NCBI RefSeq assembly: GCF_027943255.1 | Contig: NC_072896.1 | Span: forward strand, 48,882,501 to 48,946,500 | Direction of reading: 5' to 3' | Source of the DNA: Anastrepha obliqua | Lineage: Eukaryota; Arthropoda; Insecta; Diptera; Tephritidae | Length of the DNA: 64,000 nucleotides | The notes under the pieces: model-generated | Seen by the model: only the letters and a program-made list of their open reading frames with translations | Told to the model about the DNA's origin: nothing | The model's database searches: none | Shown: positions 1 to 10,393 of the stretch, piece after piece | Position numbering within the stretch: the stretch's first letter is position 1 | Layout of the letters: every line of letters begins with the position of its first letter | Translations under genes and position numbers: made by a program

Positions 1-152
1 GTGCGCAACTAAGTTCCCGCTGTTTGTCAATAGACCCCGCCAGCAATATGTGCTAGCCGATTCTAACGTAACCTAAACGTCATAAACCAAGCTTAAACAT
101 ATGGTAAACAAACTGGTTCGACACATCAGTGATTTTGCTTTGGTATCATATA

Positions 153-179
153 CAGGGTGGCTGATGAAAGCCGCTACCA
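153..179 (+). repeat. 5' terminal inverted repeat of the rosa-type element
   Basis: Starts CAGGGTGGCTGATGAAAGCC. It pairs with the sequence ending at 1469; 16 outer bases match exactly, then mismatches begin, with a further shared GCTAC block. Confidence 0.9.
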
Positions 180-266
180 AACAAAAATTGAATAACTTTT
201 TTTCTTTTTAAGTTATCTGTTCCATTTTTGTTTTAATTTGCAGATTGATCTTTAAAATTTATTAAA

Positions 267-1349
267 ATGGATAACTGGGACACGCAAACAAGAATTTGGA
301 TAGTCCGCCGCTATCACGCACTGGAGTCCGTAGTTTTGGTACAGAGAGAGTACAGGCGGATGTTTGGCGGCGATCCCCCGAGCAGATGGACCATAATGAG
401 ACTGGTAAATAATTTTGCTGAGCAAGGAACAGTCGCAAGAAGGCCTTATCATCGAAACCCACCAGTTCGGACGGAGGAAACGATCGCTGCTGTAGCTGCA
501 GCTATACAAAGCAATCCAAGGGTTTCAACAAGAAGCTTATCTGCTCAACTTGGTGTCAGCCGACAGTCTTTGCAAACAATAATGCACAACGATTTATACT
601 TATTTCCCTACAAAATTCAAATGGTTAACAAACTGAATGCAGCAGACTTGCCGATTCACTTGGAATTTTGCCAGAAGATCCTGCAAATGGTGGAAGAAGA
701 CCAAAACATGTTAAACTGCCTTTTCATGTCTGATGAGGCCCATTTCGATTTAAACGGCAATGTGAACAAACAAAATTGTCGAATATGGAGTACTTCTAAC
801 CCACAGATACTCCACGAGACGGAATTGCATCCTCTTCGCGTGACAGTGTGGTGTGCGGTTTCTTCACGCTGTATTGTCGGGCCTTATTTTTTTGAAGAAA
901 ATGGTCACACCGTTACGGTTACTGGAGACCGTTATTTGAAAATGCTGAAAGAATTTTTCTATCCAGAACTACGCCGAAAGAGAATTCCTTTCAACTCTGT
1001 GTGGTTTCAACAAGATGGGGCAACGTCTCACATAGCCCAGACTGTTATGACAGAGTTGCGACGAAAATTTCCCAATAAACTGATTTCAAGAAACTCCGAA
1101 TTTCGTTGGCCCCCCCGGTCGCCTGACCTTACTGCACCTGACTTTTTCTTGTGGGGTTTATGTAAACAAGAAGTTTATAAAACAAAGCCAACAAATTTGG
1201 ATGAACTAAAACAATCCATTCGGGCAACAATTGCGGCTATTCCTGTCGCAACTCTCAAAGCAGCAATGAACAACTTTTTACTAAGATGCCGCACTTGTGT
1301 CAACGAGCATGGGGGGCATTTAAATTCAATTATTTTTAAAACTAGTTAA
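267..1349 (+). CDS. Tc1/mariner transposase, DD41D (rosa-type), 360 aa, intact
   Basis: This protein would bind the inverted ends of its element and catalyse cut-and-paste transposition into TA sites. Residues 1-120 form a two-part helix-turn-helix DNA-binding region (SQLGV-like segment SAQLGVSRQS at 92-101). The catalytic triad is visible as D156 in MSDEAHFDLNG, D250 in WFQQDGATSH and D292 in SPDLTAPDFFLWG. There are 41 residues between D250 and D292, which is the DD41D spacing of rosa-type elements; classic mariners have 34 and end with the same P-D-Y/F motif. The start ATG at 267 lies 114 bp inside the element and gives a full-length N-terminus. There are no stops or frameshifts. Alternative assignment: another DD41D lineage such as Visitor-like; the residues alone do not separate them. 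Confidence 0.92.
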   Translation: MDNWDTQTRIWIVRRYHALESVVLVQREYRRMFGGDPPSRWTIMRLVNNFAEQGTVARRPYHRNPPVRTEETIAAVAAAIQSNPRVSTRSLSAQLGVSRQSLQTIMHNDLYLFPYKIQMVNKLNAADLPIHLEFCQKILQMVEEDQNMLNCLFMSDEAHFDLNGNVNKQNCRIWSTSNPQILHETELHPLRVTVWCAVSSRCIVGPYFFEENGHTVTVTGDRYLKMLKEFFYPELRRKRIPFNSVWFQQDGATSHIAQTVMTELRRKFPNKLISRNSEFRWPPRSPDLTAPDFFLWGLCKQEVYKTKPTNLDELKQSIRATIAAIPVATLKAAMNNFLLRCRTCVNEHGGHLNSIIFKTS

Positions 1350-1358
1350 GCTACATTT

Positions 1359-1364
1359 AATAAA
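1359..1364 (+). promoter_or_regulatory. Polyadenylation signal of the rosa-type transposase
   Basis: An AATAAA hexamer lies 10 bases after the TAA stop at 1347-1349, inside the element. Position and sequence fit a pol II polyadenylation signal. Confidence 0.5.
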
Positions 1365-1442
1365 ATTTAATGACCTTCAACTTGAAAAAAAAAAAAATAA
1401 ATGAATTTAATACACTAAAAAAAAAGTTATTTGAGTTTCTTA

Positions 1443-1469
1443 ATGTAGCAAAATTCATCAGCCACCCTG
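1443..1469 (-). repeat. 3' terminal inverted repeat of the rosa-type element
   Basis: Read on the minus strand it begins CAGGGTGGCTGATGAATTTT and mirrors the 5' end at 153. The adjacent TA at 1470-1471 is the second copy of the target dinucleotide. Confidence 0.9.
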
Positions 1470-1488
1470 TACTTTTGGTTTTGTGAAA

Positions 1489-2516
1489 ATGTCTGATTTT
1501 GTGCCGAGTAATCGTCATTTGCGGGAAGTGTTGATTTTCCTCTTTCCTTCGAAAAATACGGTGGCTGAAGCGCATCGAGAGCTACAAAAAGTTTATGGAG
1601 ATGCTGCTTTAAGTGAAACAACGTGCCGAGATTGGTTCCGTCGCTTCAAAGACGGTGATTTTAATGTTGACGACCGTCCGCAGGAAGGAAGGCCAAAAAC
1701 CTTCGAAGACGCTGAATTGGAGGCATTGCTCAATGAGGATCTTTGTCAAACGCAAGAAGAGCTTGCTTCAATATTAGGAGTAACCCGCCAATCCATTTCC
1801 AAACGATTGCATGCTTTGGGAATATTTCAGAAACAGGGGACTTGGGTTCCTTATGAGTTAAAACCAAGGGATGTTGAACGTCGTTTTTTCACCTGTGAAC
1901 AACTGCTCCAGCAGCAAAAAAGGAAGGGGTTTCTTCATCGCATCGTGATGGGTGATGAAAAATGGATTCATTACAGCAATCCAAAGAAAAGAAAGTCATG
2001 GGGACTGCCCGGTCATGCTTCTACGTCGTCGCCTCGGCCGAATATTCACGCTGCGAAGGTTATGCTATGTATTTGGTGGGGAAAACATGGTGTTATTTAT
2101 TATGAACTGTTAAAACCAAGCGAAATCATCACTGGGGACCGGTATCTATTTCAATTGATGCGACTGAGTTGAGCACTGCACGAGAAGCGGCCGCAATACG
2201 CGGAGAGACATGAAAAAGTGATTCTACAGCATGACAACGCTCGGCCTCACGTTGCCAAACCCGTTAAAACCTACCTGGAAACACTGAAATCGGAAATCCT
2301 AGGCCACTCGCTATATTCTCCAGATATTGCGCCGTCCGATTATCACCTGTTCCAATCGACGGCACATGGTCTAGCTGACCAGCAATTCCATTCATATGAA
2401 GACATAAAAAAATGGCTTGATCCGTGGATAGCCTCAAAAGATGAGGCGACGATATACGAAATCTACGAGAAAGATAGGAAAAAGTAGTAGCCAGCGATGA
2501 GCAAAACTTTAAATGA
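1489..2516 (+). pseudogene. mauritiana-type mariner transposase (DD34D), copy A, inactivated
   Basis: The frame opens with ATG at 1489 (MSDFVP) and shows the helix-turn-helix region with QTQEELASILGV, the WVPYELK linker, the first catalytic Asp in MGDEKWIHY, the second in LQHDNARPH and the third in DIAPSDYHLF; 34 residues separate the last two. It is broken twice: an in-frame TGA at 2170-2172, where copy B reads CGA (Arg), and a change of frame near 2480 just before the C-terminal VVASDEQNFK and stop at 2514. Some residues before that are also missing (a short deletion after SKDEA). The related copy B lies at 11770-12719. It cannot make a functional full-length protein. Confidence 0.9.
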
Positions 2517-2583
2517 TAATTGTAATCATTTTTTCAGAATAAAGTTGTATTTTCATCAAGAAAAACAGCAAACAAAATATATA

Positions 2584-3719
2584 TTGGTTGGAAAGAAAGT
2601 TCATACCGTTTTTATATTTTCTTTTATTTTACAACGAACTGTTTGCTGTTTGGCAAGATTTAGTATTCATTCGATAGAACTTCGCTGCTCTACAAATCTG
2701 TGTTAGTTGTATTGTTGAGTTATTTAATTTTTTATTAGTTTTGAGGCTTAGAAATGGAACACCAAGGAGGCAAAAATCAACATTTTCGACACCTACTCTT
2801 CTTGACGTCAAAATGCTACCAAAGCACCCCGGGACATTTGCGACGTGTATGGAGAGGGTGTCATAGGCGAGTCTGCAACACGAAAATGGTTTGCAAAGTT
2901 CAAAAACTACGACTTTGACGTCGATGACACGTCCCGCAGCTGAAGGTCTTCTGAATTCGATGAAGAACGTTTGAAACCACTTTTAAAGAAGAGCGGTCAC
3001 CAAAAAAGTCGTGAATTGGCGAGAAAAATGAACGTGATCATAAGACAATTCTCAATCACTTTCATTCAATGGGACTTACCGAAAAATTGGGAGCCTGGGT
3101 GCCTCACAAAGAAAATCGCCTTCAAATTGCTTCTCAGCATCTCGCCCGCCACCGAGCACCACGCGATCATAAACAGCGCCTTTTGTACCGAATCGTCGCG
3201 GTGACGAGAAATGGTGCCTATACATCAATATGAAGCAAATAAAGGAGTGGGTGACTCCAGAAGATACATCAGAGCCGAGAGTCAAGCCGGATATTCATCC
3301 AAAGAAAATCATTATATGTGTTTGAAGGGATTGGGAGGGCATGTGGCACTGGAAAATCCCTGAAAAGAATGCAACGGTCAACAAGGAAATCTGCATTGCC
3401 CAGCTACACCGCGTGAAAGCGGCTATTCGACTGAAAAGACCTGATCGACAACGCCAGGCCCCATGTTGCACAAATTGCCAAAGCCGCACTTTAAGAGCTC
3501 AAATGGGAGGTCCTCCGGCCGTATTCTCCAGATCTTCCATCGACCGATTACCATATTTTCCACTCCCTTTCAAACCATATGAAGGAGTTACCTTCGGGTG
3601 GGAAGAGGTTGTAAACAGCAATGGCGAAAATATAAGTGATTAACTTATATCTACAATTATTGTTTTTGTTTAAATAAAAGTCTTCGGTAAAAACGCTACG
3701 AATTTATTCCCCAAACTAA
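2584..3719 (+). mobile_element. mellifera-type mariner relic with both ends
   Basis: Imperfect inverted ends are TTGGTTGGAAAGAAAGTTCA at 2584 and, on the minus strand from 3719, TTAGTTTGGGGAATAAATTC, with TA outside each (2582-2583, 3720-3721). Between them a decayed transposase can be followed on the plus strand through several frames: ICDVYGEG-like text near 2835-2860, SATRKWFAKFKNYDF near 2870-2920, a GDEKW remnant near 3205, PDIHPKKIIICV near 3290-3320. The length of about 1.14 kb is slightly short of a complete mariner. The subfamily is inferred from these motifs. Confidence 0.75.
2800..3641 (+). pseudogene. mariner transposase relic (mellifera type)
   Basis: Readable pieces in several frames: the second helix-turn-helix with RKWFAKFKNYDFDVDDTSRS, then a stop; a segment around 2970 with LLKKSGHQKSRELARKMN; RRGDEKWCLYIN near 3198, which holds the first catalytic Asp; and a C-terminal piece ending EGVTFGWEEVVNSNGENI before a stop at 3641-3643. 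The HDNARPH and SPDLAPSDYHLF blocks are barely recognisable (PPAVFSRSSIDRLPYFPLPF appears to be a frame-shifted, substituted version). Many stops and shifts; not functional. Confidence 0.7.
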
Positions 3720-3721
3720 TA

Positions 3722-5044
3722 CTTTGATGATAAAAACGCATGAAAAACAATAATTAAGCATTTCGTTAGTTATGCCTCTGACACCTAGGAGATGCGTAAG
3801 GCGGATAAAGAGAAGGGATGAGATATTGATTTTCTCATGAGCTTTGAGAAACAAATTTTGAATTTTCTTGCACTGTGCGCCACAGCTTTAAGTTTTATTG
3901 CAGCCAATGTTGCATTTAAGAGTATTTTACAAGCGCATATTTTTGCTTTGATTGGCGTGATTGTTAGTTTGCGCAGTTGTTCGCACTTGCAGTTTTGTTT
4001 AAGCACGTATCTCCATATGCATGTAGGTATGTATGTATAAATGTTCATTTATGTGAGTATGCATAAACATGCTTGAAATCTCGTTCTACATGCATAGCTA
4101 CATATGTTTGAAAGCATAAAATGTATGAACGCATAACATAAACGCTTGTGCATCTGCATGCGCTTACTGATGTGGAAAAGTCGGTTTCAAACTCGAAGCA
4201 ACGAATGCGGCATCAACAATGCTAGTCAACAACTGCCGCTTGTGAATACAGGCCAATGTACGCACTTGCCAGCACGCCACCTCTTCTCCAGCTGCATTCT
4301 CTGCTTTCCATGCATCGGGCGCTAAAAACAACAGCTCTCGATTTATAAGTGGGTGGCATTGTTTGTATATGTAAATCGAATTAAAATAGCAACAACAAAA
4401 CAGAACCTCGAGAACAACATATTTACAAAAGCCATTTATATATAAACCCTGCAGGGAAGCCCATTGGTTTGGAATAGGTGGGCATGGCAGTAGTGGATTT
4501 TAAAGCCTGATTAGTTGGCACTCCTTTTTTAGGAGGTGTTACTTTGGATTTATTTTGTATTTATGTACCACTTAAATTTACATACGTATATTTGAATTTT
4601 ATGCCTGCATAGAGAGAGTCCCATTGTGAAGGTGTGTAGCTAGGTGATTAGTAGCGCTTCGGATATGCTGTTGTACAGAAGGTTGAGCGTATAGTGGTTG
4701 AGCGTAACGCGGTTCAACCAAGAGCTAATCTGGTTACAAAAAATCTTTCTTTCTATTCTCTTCCACGTTTGCAATAAAATAACTTTTTTGGTTACAAAAG
4801 ACGTCATTTTTGACACCTCCGGCGGTAGTCAACAATTCTATCTATAAAAACCCACAGAATTAGCCGAAATGAAAGATATTTTCCGAAAAAACACGAACCT
4901 CAGCTACACAATCCATTTTGTAGTGCTCGGTGAGGTGGTGATAGAGCAACCAGATAGAAATCAGTCCGAAATTAATGAAAGAGAGCTCCAAAGTGTTGTG
5001 TAATTATTATTCACGGAAAGAGAGAAACATTTTCCTTCCAAATA
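3722..5044. other. No gene seen
   Basis: AT-rich sequence with short GTATG and CATA runs near 4020-4140. A 67-codon hydrophobic frame at 3837-4040 has no recognisable motif. Nothing here resembles the transposon families elsewhere in the window. Confidence 0.5.
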
Positions 5045-5045
5045 T

Positions 5046-5305
5046 ATATATATAATTGGGGCTTACACCCTTTATTGGATGTTTGGCCGAGCTTCTCCTT
5101 TTATTTGTGGTGTGTGTTTTGGCCTACAGTTTTAAGCTGACTCCGGACAGGAGTCTTTATGGCAAAAATACGCTCGGATGTTTGCTATTGTCTGCCAACG
5201 GGCGCCGATACTAGCAGAAACTTTTTTCTATCATTTGATGTTTCATGTCCCAGGCTTTGAAACTAGGCCCTGCTGAATAGTAGGCAGCTGCACGTGTTTA
5301 AAATA
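5046..5305 (-). repeat. tRNA-derived SINE copy
   Basis: Read on the minus strand this matches the SINE at 58993-59256: the 3' part with the GGAGAAGCTCGGCCAAACA block, the GCCATAAAGAC and GGCAGACAATAGCAAACATC blocks, and a diverged head toward 5300. The head resembles the variant head of the copy at 53896, with a GGGCCTAGTTTC segment. Its right boundary is uncertain. Confidence 0.7.
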
Positions 5306-6144
5306 ACGCCACCTAGACCCCGGCACGCTGATTGTCACAAGGAAAATATGGCAACGAAAAAAACTTCAATTGTAATGCACAGCTAGCAACTATGGCACTG
5401 GACTCCAGCAACTACTTACTGGAGACAACGACATGAGGTAGCAAAGCATATTTCTCACGCTTTGCATAGAGCTGTCAAGCAAGTTACTGGTTTCTAGTGA
5501 GCTTGAAAGACTAAATAGTATGATAAAAAATGCCACGTGCGAGCAAAAGTGACAGACGCGTTGACACTGAAGCAAGGTAAGCAATGCGGGGAAGCTATCA
5601 GGAGTTTAAAACAGAAGTCGAACATACTTTACAAAAAGTTTTGCGACGTGTAGAGAAAACTTAAACAATCGAGAGAGAATGTGACTTAACCGGAATCAAG
5701 AGAGAACAAGCAGAAATCGAGCCTCTAGTCATTCATGACAGTTTCATAATCAGTTGAGCTGGCTATAGTAAATTAGGAGCAGCTAAAGAATATCTACGAA
5801 ACAAGCCATGTGTGTCTGCGTATTGCTACCCAAACTATTCAGAAATGAAGTTTCTGCGAAAATCTAATGCCAGCCGTTAATGAACTGATATAATTTTAGA
5901 ACTCGGAAATTTAACATCGAACAGATTTTCATTATGTGCCGAATTGTGCTAGAAAGTAAGGAAACACAACATCCTTTATAGCCGCTTTTAACAATCGTTC
6001 GTTGAACTTTTTGCATTGAATAAGATAACAGAACAGAGAGGATGTCAGCCGTGAAATCTAATGGAGAACCATATTTGCCAAGCAGATATTCTTTTGACTT
6101 AAGAGGCAATTGAGTAGTAAAGTCTCGCCTTACTCTTGCACTAA
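5306..6144. other. No recognised feature
   Basis: Mixed sequence with no open frame above 85 codons and no match to the repeats identified here. Confidence 0.4.
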
Positions 6145-6206
6145 TTCTGTTCTATTTTATTTTATTTTACCTTATTTTACTTTATATTATTTCATTTTAT
6201 TTAGCT
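6145..6206 (+). repeat. TTTTA-type pentanucleotide array
   Basis: Degenerate repeats of TTTTA/TTTAT units (CTATTTTATTTTATTTTACC and so on) directly upstream of the RTE fragment. Confidence 0.75.
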
Positions 6207-6215
6207 CAATTTTGA

Positions 6216-6655
6216 TTTTTAGTTGGTGTCCGACGAAGCGACGCTTGGAGTGTTCGAGAGAAAGATTCTGCGTAAGATTTTTGGACCTTTGCACGTTGGC
6301 AACGGCGAATATCGCAGGCGATGGAACGATGACCTGAATGAGCTTTACGACTACGTAGACATAGCGCAGCGAACAAAGATCCAGCGTCTACGTTGGCTGG
6401 GTCATGTCGTCCGAATGGATACAAACGCTCCGGCTCTGAAAGTATTCAATGCGGTACCAGCTGGTGGTAGTAGACGAAGAGGAAGGCCACCTCTGCGTTG
6501 GAAAGATTAGGTGGAGAAGGACTTGGCTTCACTTGGTGTGTCCAATTGGCGCCGGTTAACACGAGAAAGAAACGACAGGCGCGCTTTGTTAAGCTCGGCC
6601 AAAATCGCGTAAGCGGTTATCGCGCCAATTTAGAAGAAGAAGAAGGAAGAAAAAT
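6216..6655 (+). mobile_element. RTE-type LINE, 5'-truncated 3' end
   Basis: The frame 6223-6510 encodes the C-terminal segment of an RTE reverse transcriptase: DEATLGVFERKILRKIFGPL, YRRRWNDDLNELYD, RLRWLGHVVRMD and the basic GGSRRRGRPPLRWKD. A TAG stop at 6508-6510 interrupts the frame, after which VEKDLASLGVSNWRRLTRERN can still be read. The copy starts inside the coding region, as expected for incomplete target-primed insertion, and ends in a GAA-rich tail (6632-6655). Related fragments are at 19685, 22540 and 53185. Confidence 0.88.
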
Positions 6656-7214
6656 ATAATATATATAAAGAAAATAAATAAACTCATTTCGAATGATCCA
6701 TTTTTTTAATAACTTTTTTACTAAATAAGAAATGGGTGATGACAGTTTTTATTTTGACTCTTACGCATTCCGTAGCTCCACTGTTTGGATACTGCAGCTG
6801 TCTAGTAGATGAATTTTACGCCGCCTTGTATTTGATTTTATCCAATGCCCCAACGTAGTCTAGAAAAGTTACGATAAAAGATGCCCAGAAACGGGGGCCT
6901 ACCTGTCATAACTCTATTCATTAAGCTCCACAAATGTAGTCCAATTTTCTTATCAGGAAATATTTAAACCATCAGTGACCTATGACTACTTATTCATGTT
7001 CTCCTGGCTAGTAATACTTTCGTAATTAAAACGTAGCTTAAAACCTGGTCAAGTAATTTCTTCATCCATCAGTAGAAGGTAGCCGAAATTTATTATTTCT
7101 CTTATTATATCTAATTTTATTTTATTTGCGGCTTCACTTTGCCTACAAATAAATATTTAGCTTGTTGTATTTTTGGATGATGACCGAACAATGACTGAGT
7201 TACGGCTGTGTTAA
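6656..7214. other. No recognised feature
   Basis: AT-rich; no frame with recognisable motifs. Confidence 0.4.
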
Positions 7215-8250
7215 CCGCTTCACGGTGCTGAGGAAGTTCATCAGGTTGTTAAGTTAAGGCCTGCCATGTCAGCAGGCGTAGTAAAAAAATGAGAACCAAG
7301 ATGCCTAAGTCTTAACTGCACAAGAGCAGGGGAATTGAGGGGAAGACTGGATGATACCACCTCATCCTGCATACAACTGAAGGAAAAACGACTTGAAGTA
7401 ATGGCGAGTCCCTCAGCGAACAGTGTACTGTAAGGGCATCCACGAAATACGAGAGCTGAGCTTTTATTACCTGAGAAGATTCCTCGAGCACTTTCGATCC
7501 ACACGTGGCCAGAAAGATTTCGATACCTCGCTAGCTTGTGTACTTGACCAGCGCTTGCTGAGTTGATGCGAAGCCCACTTTTCCAGGAGCAGACCGTAGG
7601 TAGACAAGGGGATTCTAACTTTCTCCTTTCACATGGAAACTACCTCACAAGTATCTTGCCCAGCCAGCTCATTAACTTCGGAGTTTTGCGTAATATCGCG
7701 TTACCACCTGGTATCCAGTTGAGCTTTAGGTATATCAAAGAATGCGGACGCGATTGAAAGTGAAGTCAGGCATTACCTGATTAGTTCCAAGTGCACCATC
7801 ATCGAGCCCAAGGTTCTGATATACGCTTGGCCGTGGGGATAGATAGTTACTTCCGGGACAGTTATTACACAAGTGAACAGCCAATCAGCTGCTTCTTTGA
7901 TTGCGGCTACCTCTGCTTGAAACACACTGCAGTTGTCCGGTAACCTGAACTTGAGTCTGATACTGAGCTCCACTCAGAATACTTCTACGCTTACCCTACC
8001 ATTCAACTTCGACCCATCTGTGAACAGGTTCACCGGGCCCTGACACCGACTGCCTCACCCCACCTACTCTTCCTTGATGAAGTGTGACTGGAAAATTTTC
8101 CGGTTGGACTAAGCGAGAGTTTACGTTGATCAGTCGCTAAGGGAATGAACGCAAAGTTTCTAAGGAAACTTGAGTCTCCATAAGCTCTTGACTGGTTAGG
8201 ATTTGGTCCACTAGCGTATGCATTAGGTGTGTAATACGTACATAGCATTG
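7215..8250 (-). mobile_element. RNase H-bearing LINE fragment (I/LOA/R1-like), family 1
   Basis: On the minus strand, NLFTDGSKLNGRV (about 8007-8037) begins an RNase H domain, followed by ELSIRLKFRLPDNCSVFQAEVAAIKEAADWL (in 7773-7973). The IYPHGQAYIRTL segment corresponds to the usual DSQAAIRAL, with the Asp lost. Downstream, NELAGQDTCEVV and the C-terminal extension are broken by stops. The upstream part (8060-8175) matches the LINE at 57546-58075 almost base for base over about 100 bp, so these are two copies of one family. It lacks the reverse transcriptase. Confidence 0.78.
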
Positions 8251-9124
8251 AACCAGAAATTTTTCGTTAGTTCAGATTTTCCTTTTGGGGAATCCATGTA
8301 TGTTAAATAGACAAACACTTATACTTATACTTTACTACTTATATATAAGAACTGCAAGTAGCAGTAGGGGAAATATATAACACAAGACCGAATGTTTTTC
8401 ACAGAATTACAGTTATACTTTTCCTCTCTTTAAAAACGTGCCAACTCCATCTGCCCTTTGCTATCGTTTGGTCACACTCCAATGTGTTAGCTGCTGTGTA
8501 AATTCAGTCTTACACATACATACATATACACATATGTCCGTGTATTTATGGATTTCTGTGGGTATGTGGGCATGAGTGCCAGGCCATTGCAAGTGCATGT
8601 GAGTTATTATTATTTTTACTTACAGTTGCCGATATTAAATTTTTTGTAGTTATATTATTTTTTCTGCAATGAATTGCAAGTTGTTGCAGAGTCTCTTTTT
8701 ATTTTTGTAAAATTTTTGACGTGATGAAGGCAAAATTACGCATTTGAGTATTCATACACGAAAATAAATATACATTTATATGCAAATGTATGTATGTATG
8801 TTTGAGTCTTTTTGTGCAGCAAAGGGAAGTTTTATTTATTTCTTGCAAATAAATTAACTTTAACGGATATTGGCAACCGACTTTCAAACCGGAAATAGTG
8901 ATATAAGATAAAACTCCTTCAGAAACACTTTCATATGTAGGTGCACAGGTTATATAACTGCGCTTTTTTCAGCAACGTTTTTCTTCCACAAGAATTTTTG
9001 CTGGAAATGCATTTTGGATACTTAACCCTCTAATACGCAGGGCCACCTGTTAGCGGGGTTAACCAAAATTCCACTAACAACTACAAAAATAAAAAATTAT
9101 AAAAAGAGGATTAAATAATATATA
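8251..9124. other. No gene; short GTATG/CATA microsatellites
   Basis: ACACATACATACATATACAC near 8513 and TGTATGTATGTATG near 8788 are short tetranucleotide runs. Nothing else was recognised. Confidence 0.5.
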
Positions 9125-10393
9125 CAAGGTGAAGTCGAAAATACACAAGACTAAGCTTAAATAGAAACGACAGCAGCTTGGTTCTGATTCCAGTTTATTT
9201 ATTCAAAATAATCCCCTCTGGCCTCGATACACTGTTTTGTGCGATATAAAAGCTTTTTGAAAATGTGTTTCTGGTCATTGACCGGAATGTCCTTCAGGAT
9301 GGCGGTACAAGCCTTTTGGATGGCCTCTACGGACACAAAACGTTTTCCTTTCATGGCCAAATGCAATTTTTTGAATAGGTAAAAGTCACAGGGAGCCATA
9401 TCAGGTGAATATGGTGAGTGATTGATGGCTAAAACTCGATTTCTAGTCAAAAAATGATTCATAAGAGTGAATCGATGAGATGGTGCACTATCATGGAATA
9501 AGCGCTAGCTTCCTCCTTCGCGGTATTCAGGGCGAATTCGACGAATGCGATGCAACAAACGCTTCAAAACACCAAGATAAAAAATTGTATTGACGGTTTG
9601 GCCCGTTGGCATGAACTCCTTGTGCACAATTCCCTTGGAATCGTACAAAAAAATGAGCATCGACTTGATTTTTCACTTCTCCAAACGCGATTTTTTGGGT
9701 GATGGCTCGTCTGGGCTCCTCCGTTCGGCACTTTGATGCTTAGTTTGAGGTTCATGTTGGAAACACCACGTTTCATCACCTGTTCCAATGTTGTAAAGGA
9801 AGCTCTCATCTTTTCTCGCCTCTTTAATGAGGTCTTTCGAATGTTGAATTTCGAACAATTTTTGGTCCTCAGTTAACTTGTGCGGAATGATCTTCCGTAA
9901 GCCCAAATAATCAGTTAAAATGCGATAAATCAATGTTTTTGAGATATTCAACTCCAATTCCATGAATTTCAACTATGATTTCGGTTTATTTTTGAAAAAG
10001 TTGCGACCAATTTCGAAGTAGTTTTCGGTGGTTACTGATTTTGGTCGGCCCGTATGTTAATTGCCATTTATGTCCTCACAACCATCTCTGAAACGTGTAA
10101 ACTACTCATGAACTTTGGCACGAGATAGACAATCATCGCCATAAACTTTTTTCATCAATTCAAATGTTTTTGGTAAATGTTGTACGGATTGTAAAACAAA
10201 ATTTGATATTAGCTCTTTGTTCGAAACTCATTTTCGTACCGATGACACAAACATACTGACACTTTAGACGCAATAACTTTGCTTCCACTGAACCGAATGT
10301 CAATAAGCTTTCACTGCAAGTCAGCTAGGGATGTAACTTCCAATCAAAAACATTATTATGACACCAGTCTTGTTTATTTTGGACTTCACCTCG
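9125..10393 (-). mobile_element. mariner (DD34D) relic with both inverted ends
   Basis: The ends are CAAGGTGAAGTCGAAAATAC at 9125 and, on the minus strand from 10393, CGAGGTGAAGTCCAAAATAA. Both are flanked by TATA, consistent with a TA duplication. At 1269 bp it has the normal size of a full mariner. The encoded transposase is degenerate. I did not identify a sister copy in the window. Confidence 0.88.
9199..10231 (-). pseudogene. mariner transposase relic (DD34D)
   Basis: The minus-strand frame begins MSFEQRANIKFCF at 10231. A central open piece (9673-9972) has LNISKTLIYRILTDYLGLRK and the first catalytic Asp in GTGDETWCFQHEP. Further on come TVNTIFYLGVLKRLLHRIRR, the second Asp in LFHDSAPSH, and the third in YSPDMAPCDFYLFKKL with 34 residues between them; the C-terminus IEARGDYFE and stop are intact. 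Several stops and at least one frameshift separate these parts. The motif pattern places it outside the mauritiana and mellifera types; I leave the subfamily open. Confidence 0.85.

Larger units (their letters stand above)
153..1469 (+). mobile_element. Intact rosa-type (DD41D) Tc1/mariner transposon nested in a mariner
   Basis: The ends are inverted repeats with 16 identical outer bases, CAGGGTGGCTGATGAA, at 153-168 and 1454-1469, followed by a looser match that shares GCTAC. Each end is flanked by TA (151-152 and 1470-1471). The homologous mariner on the opposite strand has an uninterrupted CATATACTTTT at this point (TA at 12567-12568), so the TA duplication is demonstrated within the window. 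The element is 1317 bp and carries one uninterrupted transposase frame covering most of its length. Complete ends plus a complete frame suggest a recent arrival that could still be mobile. The rosa name follows from the DD41D spacing and is an inference. Confidence 0.93.
1..2560 (+). mobile_element. mauritiana-type mariner copy A, interrupted by a rosa-type element
   Basis: The first bases read GTGCGCAACTAAGTTCCCGC, the 5' inverted end of the element seen complete at 12719 on the other strand; only its first base is outside the window. The 5' untranslated region (1-152) matches copy B closely. A separate transposon occupies 153-1469, and the mariner resumes at 1470 with its transposase. The 3' side fades out around 2560: the expected complementary inverted end is recognisable only as a few bases (AACAGC) near 2570, so the 3' terminus looks eroded or truncated. 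The right limit is approximate. Confidence 0.85.

Noticed and set aside
3837..4040. 67-codon hydrophobic frame that might be a small membrane protein
   Set aside because: It is mirrored by an 87-codon frame on the other strand, has no homology signal and ends in HMHVGMYV-type microsatellite coding; likely chance.
5306..6110. Possible retrotransposon or host exon
   Set aside because: No reverse transcriptase, integrase, gag or splice-defined frame could be read.
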